From the NCBI RefSeq assembly GCF_900890705.1, contig NZ_CAAHFH010000002.1:310001-374000 (forward strand): 64,000 nucleotides of DNA. The letters are read 5' to 3'. Below, piece by piece: positions 18,708 through 27,078 of this stretch. Position 1 is the stretch's first letter. Every line of letters starts with the position of its first letter. This DNA is from Pontiella sulfatireligans (lineage in GTDB: Bacteria; Verrucomicrobiota; Kiritimatiellia; Kiritimatiellales; Pontiellaceae). A model generated the notes under the pieces. The model was given only the letters and a program-made list of their open reading frames with translations, made no database searches and had not been told where the DNA came from. The translations under genes and the position numbers were made by a program.

Positions 18708-19627
18708 GCCGGGATGACAAACGCAATATGGCGCACTCCGTATTCCAACGCCTCCTTAACAAGGCGAGGGCGAATAAGGTCGATTTCAACCTCGTGCTTT
18801 CGCGCTATGGCATGGAGCGCTTTATCTACAGGCTTGCCGTTTCCCCCCACCAAGAGCGATTCATTCTCAAGGGCGCCAGTCTCTTTCTGGTCTGGAAGGG
18901 GCAAAACTTCCGAGTGACCCGTGATGCCGACTTTCTTGGCTTCGGGGATCCGGCTCCGGCCCAACTCCAGGACGTCTTCCAATCCATATGCCAACAGCAA
19001 TGCCCGCAGGATGATGGGATGATATACCTTCCGGCCTCCGTCAAGGCAGAAGCCATCCGAGAAGACCAGGAATACGACGGTGTCCGTATCACACTGATGG
19101 GCAAATTGGGCAACGCCCGTATCCCGCTGCAAATCGACATCGGCTTTGGCGATGCCATTACACCGAAAGCAGAAAACATAGAATATCCGATTCTGCTCGA
19201 TCATCCCGCACCGCACCTCAAGGCCTATCCCCGCTATACCCTGATCGCCGAAAAATTCGAAGCGATGGTACGGCTCGGTATCGCCAACAGCCGGATGAAG
19301 GATTTCTTCGATATCTGGCTGCTCTCGCAACTGTTTGAATTTGACGGCTCGGTTTTGTCGGCGGCAATCAAAAACACCTTTGACCGTAGAGGTTCGCCGG
19401 TTCCCTCGAAACTTCCGTTTGCATTCGGATCAGCCTTTTACGAAGACGACCAAAAACAACAGCAATGGAAGGGATTTATCCGAAACGCCAAACCCAACAT
19501 CGAGGTTGGGGATCTCCCGTTCGTTATCCCAGCAGTTTCCGAGTTCATCATGCCGGCCATAGAGGCGATCCATACGGCCAATAGTTTTGACAAAACGTGG
19601 TCTCCGGGAAACGGGTGGATAGCGTGA
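18704..19627 (+). CDS. abiEii: AbiEii-like nucleotidyltransferase toxin
   Basis: 307 residues. Nucleotidyltransferase domain with FILKGASLFLVW and RVTRDADFLGFG, the latter giving the Asp-x-Asp metal site of the AbiEii/DUF1814 family, then YTLIAEKFEAMVRLGIANSRMKDFFDIWLL, the conserved Lys/Asp region. Start at 18704, overlapping the antitoxin stop; an upstream in-frame ATG lies inside the antitoxin gene. The family transfers nucleotides to cellular targets and causes abortive infection or growth arrest. It sits between two glycan loci and is probably an independent defence/stability module. Confidence 0.88.
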   Translation: MSRDDKRNMAHSVFQRLLNKARANKVDFNLVLSRYGMERFIYRLAVSPHQERFILKGASLFLVWKGQNFRVTRDADFLGFGDPAPAQLQDVFQSICQQQCPQDDGMIYLPASVKAEAIREDQEYDGVRITLMGKLGNARIPLQIDIGFGDAITPKAENIEYPILLDHPAPHLKAYPRYTLIAEKFEAMVRLGIANSRMKDFFDIWLLSQLFEFDGSVLSAAIKNTFDRRGSPVPSKLPFAFGSAFYEDDQKQQQWKGFIRNAKPNIEVGDLPFVIPAVSEFIMPAIEAIHTANSFDKTWSPGNGWIA

Positions 19628-19914
19628 TGCCCATCTTGACCTTTTCCCTCGACATGACGCGTCAAAACTTCGGGCGAAACTTCGGGTTTTGCCCACCAAA
19701 AACCAGATTTTTTCAAACTATTAACCCGCCGCTTGACCCGGAAGACAATTCATGTATCATATTGATTACAAGGTTGATAAAGAAACGACTTGCAACGTGC
19801 TTCATGGTTTAAATACCGCTTAAAGCGGATGGCAATGTGAACTTTTTCGCTAAAAAGTTCGTCATCCTAAAAAATCTCCTACTCATTATCATTGAATGAT
19901 CCTGACTACATGCG
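19628..19914. other. Intergenic region with two small inverted repeats
   Basis: 287 nt after the AbiE toxin and before the stop of a minus-strand gene. It holds CCGCTT-A-AAGCGG and a 9-bp perfect stem GAACTTTTT/AAAAAGTTC with a 4-nt loop (19839-19860). The latter could terminate transcripts arriving from either side, but no U-run follows the stem, so the call is weak. No gene is apparent. Confidence 0.35.
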
Positions 19915-20925
19915 TCACGGCAACCGACCGACACGCAGCCGCACATCGTCGTATAGAAAATAGATTCGTTTGCCCTGACTGAGCAGATAATCGACATTCT
20001 TCGCCTGCGTATAGTTCTTGAATATCGCAAACGAGTTGTAACCGGACTGAGGGCGATGGGAGTGCTCGGTTCGTTCGTCCGACACATCAAACAAGGTGCG
20101 CCACTCCCCGCCATCGGGCTTGATCCGCACGAAAACGCGGGCCTTGCTTAAAGGGTTCGTCTCAGGATCGTCCCCCTTCACTAGAAACCCATTGATCGTC
20201 GACCACTGTCCGAATGGAACCGGTGCATTCCAATTGTATCGACGCCACCGCGCAGGCCCGACTGCAGTATCGTAACTCTTATTTTCACCTCTCATTTCCC
20301 AGCCGAATTGCCCTTCGACATCGGGATTCTCCAAAAACTGGAAGTTTACCCTGAACGATCCAGCCTTGTCAAAAACATCGCACTCGGCTTCAGGAAGCTT
20401 CTTCGACCAAATCTCAAAAAAATCGTTCCAGCCATGTTCTTCTGGAATATCGGCGATGGCACGCCACTCTTCAGGGATATACCAACGGTAGATGAAACAG
20501 ACGACTTCTACCGGCTCTTCGGCGCGAAACTTGAAGGCCCCTTGCGCCCTCCCCTTCAACCCGTTGTGGGAAAGAATCTCGAACTTCATCGCCCTGTTTT
20601 CAGGGTTCTCCGGATCCGGTATAATGTCAATATCGCCGGTCCCCGTAATGAGCGTTCGAAACACGCAACGATCCAATTTCGGGTTCAACCGATCCCAGTT
20701 GCTTGCATCGCCCGAAACTGAATGATCCGCCCCTTTCAAGTACCTATTCGCGTAAACAGTATCCGGCTCAAAGCCCGAATGTATAACCAGCGTCACATCC
20801 GCCCTCTCGGCTGCAGGATCATCCGCAAGGACAGAACTACTATTCGGCGGAGCGGCCATTACTGAAAAGGAGACCATTCCCGCGATAAAAAAACAGATTC
20901 GTTTGATCACTCGTACGTGTTTCAT
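19915..20925 (-). CDS. Secreted protein of unknown function, probably beta-sandwich
   Basis: 336 residues. Signal peptide MKHVRVIKRICFFIAGMVSFSVMAA, then a domain beginning TLVIHSGFEPDT and rich in short beta-type segments (SFRVNFQFLE, KARVFVRIKPDG, IYFLYDDVRL), the look of a concanavalin-type polysaccharide lyase or lectin. I do not recognise a specific family. The signal peptide and the residues just after it (PPNSSSVLADD) resemble the start of the sulfatase at 34047 (APNIIYILADD), and the DNA upstream is shared too, so the 5' end was copied from or to a sulfatase gene. Start at 20925 by comparison with that paralogous leader. Confidence 0.6.
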   Translation of the reverse strand: MKHVRVIKRICFFIAGMVSFSVMAAPPNSSSVLADDPAAERADVTLVIHSGFEPDTVYANRYLKGADHSVSGDASNWDRLNPKLDRCVFRTLITGTGDIDIIPDPENPENRAMKFEILSHNGLKGRAQGAFKFRAEEPVEVVCFIYRWYIPEEWRAIADIPEEHGWNDFFEIWSKKLPEAECDVFDKAGSFRVNFQFLENPDVEGQFGWEMRGENKSYDTAVGPARWRRYNWNAPVPFGQWSTINGFLVKGDDPETNPLSKARVFVRIKPDGGEWRTLFDVSDERTEHSHRPQSGYNSFAIFKNYTQAKNVDYLLSQGKRIYFLYDDVRLRVGRLP

Positions 20926-20991
20926 TTTAGTTTTCCCTCGAGCATTCCGCCCACCTGACACCTTCCTGCCATATAGGGCACCGTTTGACGG
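20894..20991 (-). repeat. Shared 5' region, copy 1
   Basis: One of three homologous leader regions (others 22613-22694, 34016-34097). Read on the plus strand, all begin CAGATTCGTTTGATCA, pass through TTCATTTT and CCTCG, and end with GCCATA and CACCG(T/C)TTG. Here it covers the ribosome-binding site and first codons of the 19915-20925 gene; similarity with copy 3 continues into the signal peptide. Confidence 0.75.
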
Positions 20992-21255
20992 GAGGGCAAC
21001 GCTCTGGGTTGAAAAATCCGGGCTTGTCCGGTGGGGATCCTAAAGCCTGAACTACACGCCATTAAGAGTAACCCGGGACAAGGCACTCCTGTTAATCTTG
21101 TCCCGCGAGCAAAGCGACCGATAGTCTGCAAAGAAACCAATCGCATAGTCACCATACAAATATACGGAGAACCTTATGTTCTCAGAAAACGCTCAGGTGT
21201 ATACGAGCCGTTCATCCGGCGGGTCAAGTTTCGCACATCACCCTCCACCGGCCAC
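20926..21255. other. Intergenic region, leader repeat plus inverted repeat
   Basis: 330 nt between two minus-strand genes. Besides the shared leader (to 20991) it holds GGGACAAG/CTTGTCCC (21074-21104, 8-bp arms, 15-nt spacer), which may be part of a terminator for the GH27 gene, although no U-run follows. No gene seen on either strand. Confidence 0.4.
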
Positions 21256-22596
21256 CTATTCGTATCGAACAAAAACGCATGCGTTCGGCTCGACTGTCAC
21301 TTTTCCTGGCTTGAAAACCTTTCTTCCCCAGACATCACGCAGGACATACTTTTTCCCGGCATCAAGCCCCATCTGCTTAGGTCCGATGAAAGCGGTTCTG
21401 GGTTCGTCGCAGCGATTGAAAATCGCGATCCACCCACCGTCTTTTTTTGCGTCGCGTTCAGGAGTTTTCCAGATCTGGACATAGTTGGAATTATTGACCA
21501 GATGTCCCATAACGCCATTCTGGTTACAGGCAATCATCTCTTTGTTCGTCAGCAACCGGATGGACTCTTCGTCCAGCGTCGGCAGTACGCCGCCGATCAT
21601 CAGCGGCGAGGCGCTCATGGCGCGCATCGTGATAAAGGATTCCTTTTGAGAAACGGTAAACTGATCGAAACGATGCGTTCCGATACCCGCCATCTTCTTT
21701 TTCGTGCCTTCGGGAACCATGACCTGCAGTTCGCCGAACGGAATCATATCCATATCCAGCCAAAAGCCTTGACGCACAGGTACATACTGCCACGTCAGCC
21801 ACGCATCAAAACACTTGTCGATATCCGCCTGCCTGTCCCACACATCCCCCGTCACACGCAGCAAGTCCGCAGTCTCGTAGAGTCTGATTTCGTCGCCCAG
21901 CACACGGCCGCCTGGCGACAGGCTCAATGTGATGGGACGCCCGCATTTATCAATCGCCTTCCGGACAGCAGCGATTTCGGCGGGATAGGTAACGATATCG
22001 TCGGCCTTGATAAAATCGATCCCCTGATCAGCCAGCGACTGGATCCAACTATCGTAGTAGGCCTGGGCACCGGGCTTGTTCATATCAACGCCATAGATAT
22101 GCTGATTCCATGTGCACGTACTGGTGGTATCGGCAATATCGCCCGCGCGAACATTTGTGCCCAGAACAGGCGTACTCAGCTCCACCGCCTTGCGGGGTAT
22201 GCCGCGCAGAATATGCACACCGAATTTAACCCCGTGTTTGTGGCACTCATCAGCGATGGATTTGAAACCATTCGGGAAATAGCATTTCGACGGGATAAAG
22301 CGGCCATACTCATCCATATTGACTTCGCGACCCTTATCGCTTGTGGGCAACAGGGTTCCCGGTACGGTGTCGTATTCAATGTACCAGCCTCCGTCGACCA
22401 CAAAATATTCATACCCGAGCGGCTTAAAAACCTCCACGAACGTTTTAAGGTTGTCAAAGCAGGCCTGCTCATGGCAGTAGGTGCCATAAGAATCATAACT
22501 GTTCCAGCCCATCGGCGGCGTCGGTGCCAACATATCTTTCGCGAAACCGGCCAAAGGCAACGATGCGACCAGTATCATTCCAGTAAAAAAGTTCAT
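21256..22596 (-). CDS. Secreted GH27-like alpha-galactosidase
   Basis: 446 residues with a signal peptide (MNFFTGMILVASLPLAGFA). PTPPMGWNSYDSYG is the hallmark start of the GH27/GH36 (clan D) barrel; VVDGGWY, DFIKADDI (predicted nucleophile Asp) and LRVTGDVWD (predicted acid/base Asp) follow, then a C-terminal beta domain. Predicted to release alpha-linked galactose (or a related sugar) from glycans. AAGGA lies seven bases before the ATG. The upstream DNA contains a frameshifted relic of the signal-peptide start found in two other genes here. Neighbours are other glycosidases and sulfatases. Confidence 0.88.
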   Translation of the reverse strand: MNFFTGMILVASLPLAGFAKDMLAPTPPMGWNSYDSYGTYCHEQACFDNLKTFVEVFKPLGYEYFVVDGGWYIEYDTVPGTLLPTSDKGREVNMDEYGRFIPSKCYFPNGFKSIADECHKHGVKFGVHILRGIPRKAVELSTPVLGTNVRAGDIADTTSTCTWNQHIYGVDMNKPGAQAYYDSWIQSLADQGIDFIKADDIVTYPAEIAAVRKAIDKCGRPITLSLSPGGRVLGDEIRLYETADLLRVTGDVWDRQADIDKCFDAWLTWQYVPVRQGFWLDMDMIPFGELQVMVPEGTKKKMAGIGTHRFDQFTVSQKESFITMRAMSASPLMIGGVLPTLDEESIRLLTNKEMIACNQNGVMGHLVNNSNYVQIWKTPERDAKKDGGWIAIFNRCDEPRTAFIGPKQMGLDAGKKYVLRDVWGRKVFKPGKVTVEPNACVFVRYE

Positions 22597-22612
22597 TTCA
22601 GGTTCCTTATTT

Positions 22613-22694
22613 CAGATTCGTTTGATCAATCGACGTACTTCATTTTCCCCCTCGAACCTTCCACCCGCCTGCCATAAGGAGCACCGTTTGGCGA
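22613..22694 (-). repeat. Shared 5' region, copy 2 (decayed leader)
   Basis: Homologous to 20894-20991 and 34016-34097. In the other copies this DNA encodes the start of a signal peptide (MKxVRxIKRIC). Here one base is missing, so the ancestral ATG at 22643 reads only MKYVD before a stop at 22626; a new ribosome-binding site and ATG (22596) follow for the GH27 enzyme. Confidence 0.7.
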
Positions 22695-22736
22695 ATGCCC
22701 CATTAAATGAACGGAGAATTGCCGGAAATATTCTGA

Positions 22737-24338
22737 CTAGCGAGTCACTTCAATCATATGCAGAAAAACAGGTGCATTCCCTGCACACACTGAAATGCAC
22801 GGGTTCCGGCGCCACAAAGAGCGTCTTGTGGAGTTCAGCGCCACCGTTTCAGTTTTCCACTCCCCGCTTCCTGACATCTTTACACGGAACGTTTCACCGG
22901 CAACGTGAACGGTAAAACTTCCGGCATGGTCATCCAGATAAACAACGTTAATACACGCTCCGTTCAGACTGGCCGCAAATGCAGCATCAACCTCCACACT
23001 CAGGCTCTCTTTTGGCGGCAGACGGCGGGCCCATGCACCAAAACGGCGATCATCAGGACCAATATTTATTATGCCCTCGCCCTCCGACCGGTCGCCCGGA
23101 AGACGCTTCATTAAAAAGGTATAGTCGTTTGTGAAAACCTTCAGCGCACGTTTTTGGGCTGAATAATCATTCTTTGCCAGCACGGTACTGTTTTCGCGAA
23201 AAGCAATCCATGCGCCCGGGGAGGTTTCAGGCGACGCATGATATCCGGCATATTTCGCCGCAAACTTAAACGCCTGATCGAACTCTTCCTGATAATGGCC
23301 CGTCGAACCATCGGAATAATCCACATCCCCATAGTGATATTTCCCGTTTATGGCAACACCCAGATCATTTCCGTATACAGCGATAAAAGAAACCCCGCAA
23401 TGCAGGTCAAACAGCATACGCCAGTAATTCCATTTGGGCGGGCTGCACCATCGGTCGTCTGTAATTTTTGTATGGTGCCCCCACGCCGAAGCCCACGGTT
23501 CCGCATAGGCCGTTGTTCCCCCACTTCGGCAGTACCGGTAAAACAGTCCATATTTCGTTTCCGCGCTGCCGTAACGGGGCTCCACTTCGCTGGAGGTGTG
23601 ATACCAACTCAACGTCCCGTTTTCAAACTGCGGGATATACGGCTTCAACCGTTCTTTAGAAATATTGTTCCGCACAAACAACCGGACTTTCCCTCCGAAC
23701 AAATGGATATGCTCTTTGAGCACGGCCTGGAGATACTGATTAACGACCGGTTTACTGTACGCCTCAACGAGCTCCCGATCCACTCCTTCCGGCATAACCC
23801 ATTGCGAAAGAGAGAGGTCGGCCTTAATCTTTGGATCGGCATGTTCCGTTCCGAACGGATTATAGTTAAGACGAATGCCGAGAATATGATCACGATACGG
23901 TGCCGCTTCCAAATGCGCCGCAAACGCTTTAAGCAGATTTATGTAGCTATCGCGGTGCAGCGGATACCAAAACATCAGGCTTCCTTGATCATCACGAATC
24001 TGATGGGACAGTTTGCTGGGATAATAAGGCACCCGGCCGTAAAGCCATTGTGGTTTTTTCCCTCCGTTGATCTGAATGGTTGCGGCCAATCCGCGCTCCG
24101 AGAACCATTGCATCTGCTGATCAACGGCAGAAAAATCATACTTGCCTTCTCGGGGTTCCAAATCAGCCCACTGAACCTTCACCTGACCACCCCCGATGTA
24201 CGGAAGGGCATAGATGGCTTCTTTCTGATTGGAACTTGACCAATTGGGGTAAATCCCAGCGTGTTCCACCCGACCCGCAGAAACGGATCCAGCTACCACC
24301 AACAAAAAAAACCCAACACATAACCGCATTATTGCCAC
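22737..24338 (-). CDS. Secreted TIM-barrel glycoside hydrolase, family uncertain
   Basis: 533 residues. Signal peptide (MAIMRLCVGFFLLVVAGSVSA), then a barrel beginning VKVQWADLEPREGKYDFSAVDQQMQWF, the pattern of GH42/GH35/GH5-type enzymes, with IRLNYNPFGTEH and AYAEPWASAWGHH as candidate acid/base and nucleophile strands, and a C-terminal beta domain. The start is probably the GTG at 24338, with GAGGAA 3 nt upstream; the ATG at 24329 is the alternative but poorly placed. It is part of the minus-strand glycosidase cluster. Glycosidase role likely, family and substrate not determined. Confidence 0.68.
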   Translation of the reverse strand: MAIMRLCVGFFLLVVAGSVSAGRVEHAGIYPNWSSSNQKEAIYALPYIGGGQVKVQWADLEPREGKYDFSAVDQQMQWFSERGLAATIQINGGKKPQWLYGRVPYYPSKLSHQIRDDQGSLMFWYPLHRDSYINLLKAFAAHLEAAPYRDHILGIRLNYNPFGTEHADPKIKADLSLSQWVMPEGVDRELVEAYSKPVVNQYLQAVLKEHIHLFGGKVRLFVRNNISKERLKPYIPQFENGTLSWYHTSSEVEPRYGSAETKYGLFYRYCRSGGTTAYAEPWASAWGHHTKITDDRWCSPPKWNYWRMLFDLHCGVSFIAVYGNDLGVAINGKYHYGDVDYSDGSTGHYQEEFDQAFKFAAKYAGYHASPETSPGAWIAFRENSTVLAKNDYSAQKRALKVFTNDYTFLMKRLPGDRSEGEGIINIGPDDRRFGAWARRLPPKESLSVEVDAAFAASLNGACINVVYLDDHAGSFTVHVAGETFRVKMSGSGEWKTETVALNSTRRSLWRRNPCISVCAGNAPVFLHMIEVTR

Positions 24339-24365
24339 CGATTCCTCAGCACAAAGCTGAAATTG

Positions 24366-24402
24366 AAAATCGGATCCGCCATCTCTGACTGAATCCGATT
24401 TT
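24366..24402 (-). terminator. Likely terminator after PEP-CTERM gene
   Basis: AAAATCGGAT (24366-24375) and ATCCGATTTT (24393-24402) form a perfect 10-bp stem with a 17-nt loop, 14 nt downstream of the stop of the 24417-25493 gene. The arms have A/T outer ends, giving a U-rich 3' side in either direction. Confidence 0.6.
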
Positions 24403-24416
24403 TCATATTGTTATGA

Positions 24417-25493
24417 TCAAATTATGCGACGGCTGATAATCAGAATAAGTCCTGCGGCGGCAATAAACCCCAGCGTAGTCGGCTCTGGAATTGTAGTCGC
24501 CCAGATAATCGTATCGCCGCCGGTCTCAATAGCATCCTGATAAGCATACAAGATCGATTCGCCATCTACCCACGATGCGTCCCATGTGTCGTACAGCATC
24601 GACTGTCCGCTACTCCAGCTAATATTCCCCTCTGCAACCAGAGCGGAAAAATCCGAGACATGATCGCCATCCCAAACCAGCGTTCCCGCATCAATCAACA
24701 CGCTGCCGTTATCCACCGCAAGCTCACCTGTTACATTCAGTGTACCGCCCAGTAGGCTCATGGCTCCCGTTCCTTCCTGACCGGCCACAGATACATCACC
24801 GATTGCAAGATTCAAAAACACAGCGCTGGCGGAATCGTCCATCGTGAACGTACCCTCGCCTAGTCGTTTGCCAACAACCACGTCGTCGGATAACACATTC
24901 AAAGCCCCGTCACCGGAAAGCGTAAGAACTCCGTTTCCGTTTCGGGTGTCTGTTCCTCCGTCGCCGCCAAGCCAAAGGCGCGAATTGAAGGTTGCCGTGC
25001 CTCCGGATATTTCCAAAATGCCAGTACTCTCATGACCCAAAGTAACCGTACCCGCCGAATTGAACGCTCCGCTCTTCAGCTGAACGGTGCTCGATCCTGT
25101 GTCATCATCTCCTCCCAAGCCGATTTTTGAGACGCCCTGCGCATTGAGCGTCCCGCCGTCAATCACCGTCAGACAGTTTGCGCGCGCCGTGTTCCCGTCG
25201 GCATACGTTGTCTTAACTGTCAGTGTACCAGTTTCGATTTTGTATCCGCCTCCGCTTCTCGATCCACCCGTCAGCTTATCAATCGTCCGATCGGAATCGA
25301 TGACAATCAGATCCGCCATACCGACTCTGTTTTTCGCCTCATCCGACGCCCCCGGAACAACGCCGCCCGCCCAGTTCTCCGCTGTACTGAACAGCAGATC
25401 CGTACCGCCGTCCCACAGAATCTGCGTGCCCGATGCATGCATCACCAAACCGGCCATAGCCGATAAAATTACTACTCCTGACATTCTTCTCAT
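24417..25493 (-). CDS. PEP-CTERM surface protein with passenger-type repeats
   Basis: 358 residues. Signal peptide (MRRMSGVVILSAMAGLVMHASG), then QILWDGGTDLLFSTAENWAGGVVP and a series of beta-helix repeats of the autotransporter-passenger type (GGTLNAQGVSKIGLGGDD, LEISGGTATFNSRLWLGG, GVLTLSGDGALNV, MSLLGGTLNVTG), ending in the sorting signal IPEPTTLGFIAAAGLILI followed by RR. Family knowledge: the PEP motif, membrane helix and basic tail are cut by an exosortase. AGGAG precedes the start at 25493. It is a tandem duplicate of the next gene; the two are nearly the same for about 300 residues and then diverge at the tail. No exosortase gene is in the window. Confidence 0.85.
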   Translation of the reverse strand: MRRMSGVVILSAMAGLVMHASGTQILWDGGTDLLFSTAENWAGGVVPGASDEAKNRVGMADLIVIDSDRTIDKLTGGSRSGGGYKIETGTLTVKTTYADGNTARANCLTVIDGGTLNAQGVSKIGLGGDDDTGSSTVQLKSGAFNSAGTVTLGHESTGILEISGGTATFNSRLWLGGDGGTDTRNGNGVLTLSGDGALNVLSDDVVVGKRLGEGTFTMDDSASAVFLNLAIGDVSVAGQEGTGAMSLLGGTLNVTGELAVDNGSVLIDAGTLVWDGDHVSDFSALVAEGNISWSSGQSMLYDTWDASWVDGESILYAYQDAIETGGDTIIWATTIPEPTTLGFIAAAGLILIISRRII

Positions 25494-25605
25494 AGTTTTC
25501 TCCTTGTTTGTTTTCACCGCCCCGGCAAAGGATAACTGCCCGCATCCATCTAGCCAATGACCAAAACTTATAGTCAACACGCCGGGCGGTTTTTACAAAA
25601 CCACT

Positions 25606-26844
25606 CTACTCCACAATAACTCGATAAAACGCCTGCGGTTCAGTGATCTCGTTCGTGATGACCATGGCACCATCAATTCCCGGAACATTCGTTTCGATAT
25701 TGCTCCAGAAGCCTTCAACCAGATCCGGGCAGCTCTGAATGGCATACATGGCCGAGGAATCCCCCTGCCAACTCACCACACTATTCGTTTCACTCAGCAC
25801 CAGCGATATGCTGCCGATCTCAACGGGAGTATTCGTCGTTGCAGTGGATGATACCCACACCGTTGTTTTCCCAACATTCAGATTATCATAATCCGCGAAC
25901 AGAACACCGGTGTCATTCGTCCAACTGGCCGCATACGTCTCGGAAAGCATCTCCTGCCCATTGGTCCAGCTGATGTCCCCGGCCGCAACCAGAGCGGAAA
26001 AATCCGCAACATGGTCGCCGTCCCAGACAAACGTTCCCGCATCAATCAGCACGCTGCCATTATCAATGGCAAAATCTTCCATGACATTCAGCGTGCCGCC
26101 CAGCAGGTTCATGGCTCCCGATCCTTCCTGACCGACAACAGATACATCACCGATTTCAAGATTCTTAAATACCGCACTGGCGGAATCGGCCATCGTGATC
26201 GTACCTTCGCCCAACCGTTTACCAACAACCACGTCGTTGGATTGCACGTTCAATACCCCGTCGCCGGTAAGCGTAAGAATTCCGTTTCCGTTTCGAGTAT
26301 CTGTTCCTCCGTCACCACCCATCCAAAGGCGCGAATTGAAGGTGGCCGTGCCTCCGGATATTTCCAAGATCCCCGTACTCTCATGCCCCAAGGTAACCAC
26401 ATCCGCCGAATTGAACGCCCCGCTCTTCAGCTGAATCGTGCTCGTTCCTGTATCATCATCTCCTCCCATGCCGATTTTTGAAACGCCCTGCGCGTTGAGC
26501 GTACCGCCATCAATTACCGTCAGACAGTTTGCACGCGCCGTGTTCCCTTCGGCATAAATAGTTAACACATTCAAGGTGCCTGCATCGATCTGGTACCCAC
26601 CCCCGTTTCTCGATCCACCAGTCAGCTTCATAACCGTCTGATCGGAATCGATGATAATCAGATCCGTCATGCCTGTTTTGGTTTTCGCCTCATCCAACGT
26701 CGCCGGAACAACGCCACCCACCCAGTTCTCCGCCGTACTGAACAGCAGATCCGTACCACCGTCCCACAGAATCTGCGCGGCCGTAGCGTGCATCGCCAAA
26801 CCGGCCATAGCCGATACGATTACTACTCCCAACAATCTTCTCAT
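25606..26844 (-). CDS. Surface repeat protein, paralogue with a non-PEP C-terminal module
   Basis: 412 residues. The signal peptide (MRRLLGVVIVSAMAGLAMHATA) and beta-helix region match the adjacent PEP-CTERM protein almost residue for residue, but after residue ~320 it carries a different end: SLVLSETNSVVSWQGDSSAMYAIQ, then PDLVEGFWSNIETNVPGIDG and EPQAFYRVIVE. The same module ends the glycosidase-like protein encoded directly upstream (27079-28575). This module resembles C-terminal modules of other secreted proteins here (STNLLSGF type). AGGAG precedes the start. Probably cell-surface or secreted; binding role inferred. Confidence 0.82.
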   Translation of the reverse strand: MRRLLGVVIVSAMAGLAMHATAAQILWDGGTDLLFSTAENWVGGVVPATLDEAKTKTGMTDLIIIDSDQTVMKLTGGSRNGGGYQIDAGTLNVLTIYAEGNTARANCLTVIDGGTLNAQGVSKIGMGGDDDTGTSTIQLKSGAFNSADVVTLGHESTGILEISGGTATFNSRLWMGGDGGTDTRNGNGILTLTGDGVLNVQSNDVVVGKRLGEGTITMADSASAVFKNLEIGDVSVVGQEGSGAMNLLGGTLNVMEDFAIDNGSVLIDAGTFVWDGDHVADFSALVAAGDISWTNGQEMLSETYAASWTNDTGVLFADYDNLNVGKTTVWVSSTATTNTPVEIGSISLVLSETNSVVSWQGDSSAMYAIQSCPDLVEGFWSNIETNVPGIDGAMVITNEITEPQAFYRVIVE

Positions 26845-26982
26845 GACTTTCTCCTTGTTTGTTATTTGCCCCGCCAAGGGTAATTGCCCGATACATGTAC
26901 TTCTGAAAACAATTTTACAACCTTCTGGAAGCCCTCTCCTTAGCTGTTTGTAGAGAGTGGCAAATCCTCGCTAAAAAAATCT

Positions 26983-27000
26983 ACTGGCCGTTTGGCCGCT
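26983..27000 (-). promoter_or_regulatory. Candidate operator shared with the 34-kb sulfatase
   Basis: ACTGGCCGTTTGGCCGCT here and ACTGGCCGTATAGCCACT at 34154-34171 match at 15 of 18 positions. Both lie 107-139 nt upstream of minus-strand gene starts (26844, 34047). They could be sites of the NarL-type regulator encoded at 34264-34899. The sample is only two, so this is tentative. Confidence 0.3.
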
Positions 27001-27078
27001 ATCCGGAGAAAAACCGCATACGATTGCCAATGGTCAAAACGGTTAATCTACACGCCGGGCGGTTTTTACAAAACCACT

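Noticed and set aside
19839..19860. Rho-independent terminator GAACTTTTT/AAAAAGTTC
   Set aside because: AT-rich stem without a following T-tract on either strand; kept only as part of the intergenic description.
21031..22677. Plus-strand open frame of 548 codons over the GH27 gene
   Set aside because: Antisense to a clear GH27 enzyme with signal peptide and catalytic motifs; no domain or ribosome-binding site.
24417..26844. True type V autotransporters
   Set aside because: They have passenger-like repeats but no C-terminal beta-barrel; one ends in PEP-CTERM and the other in a soluble module.
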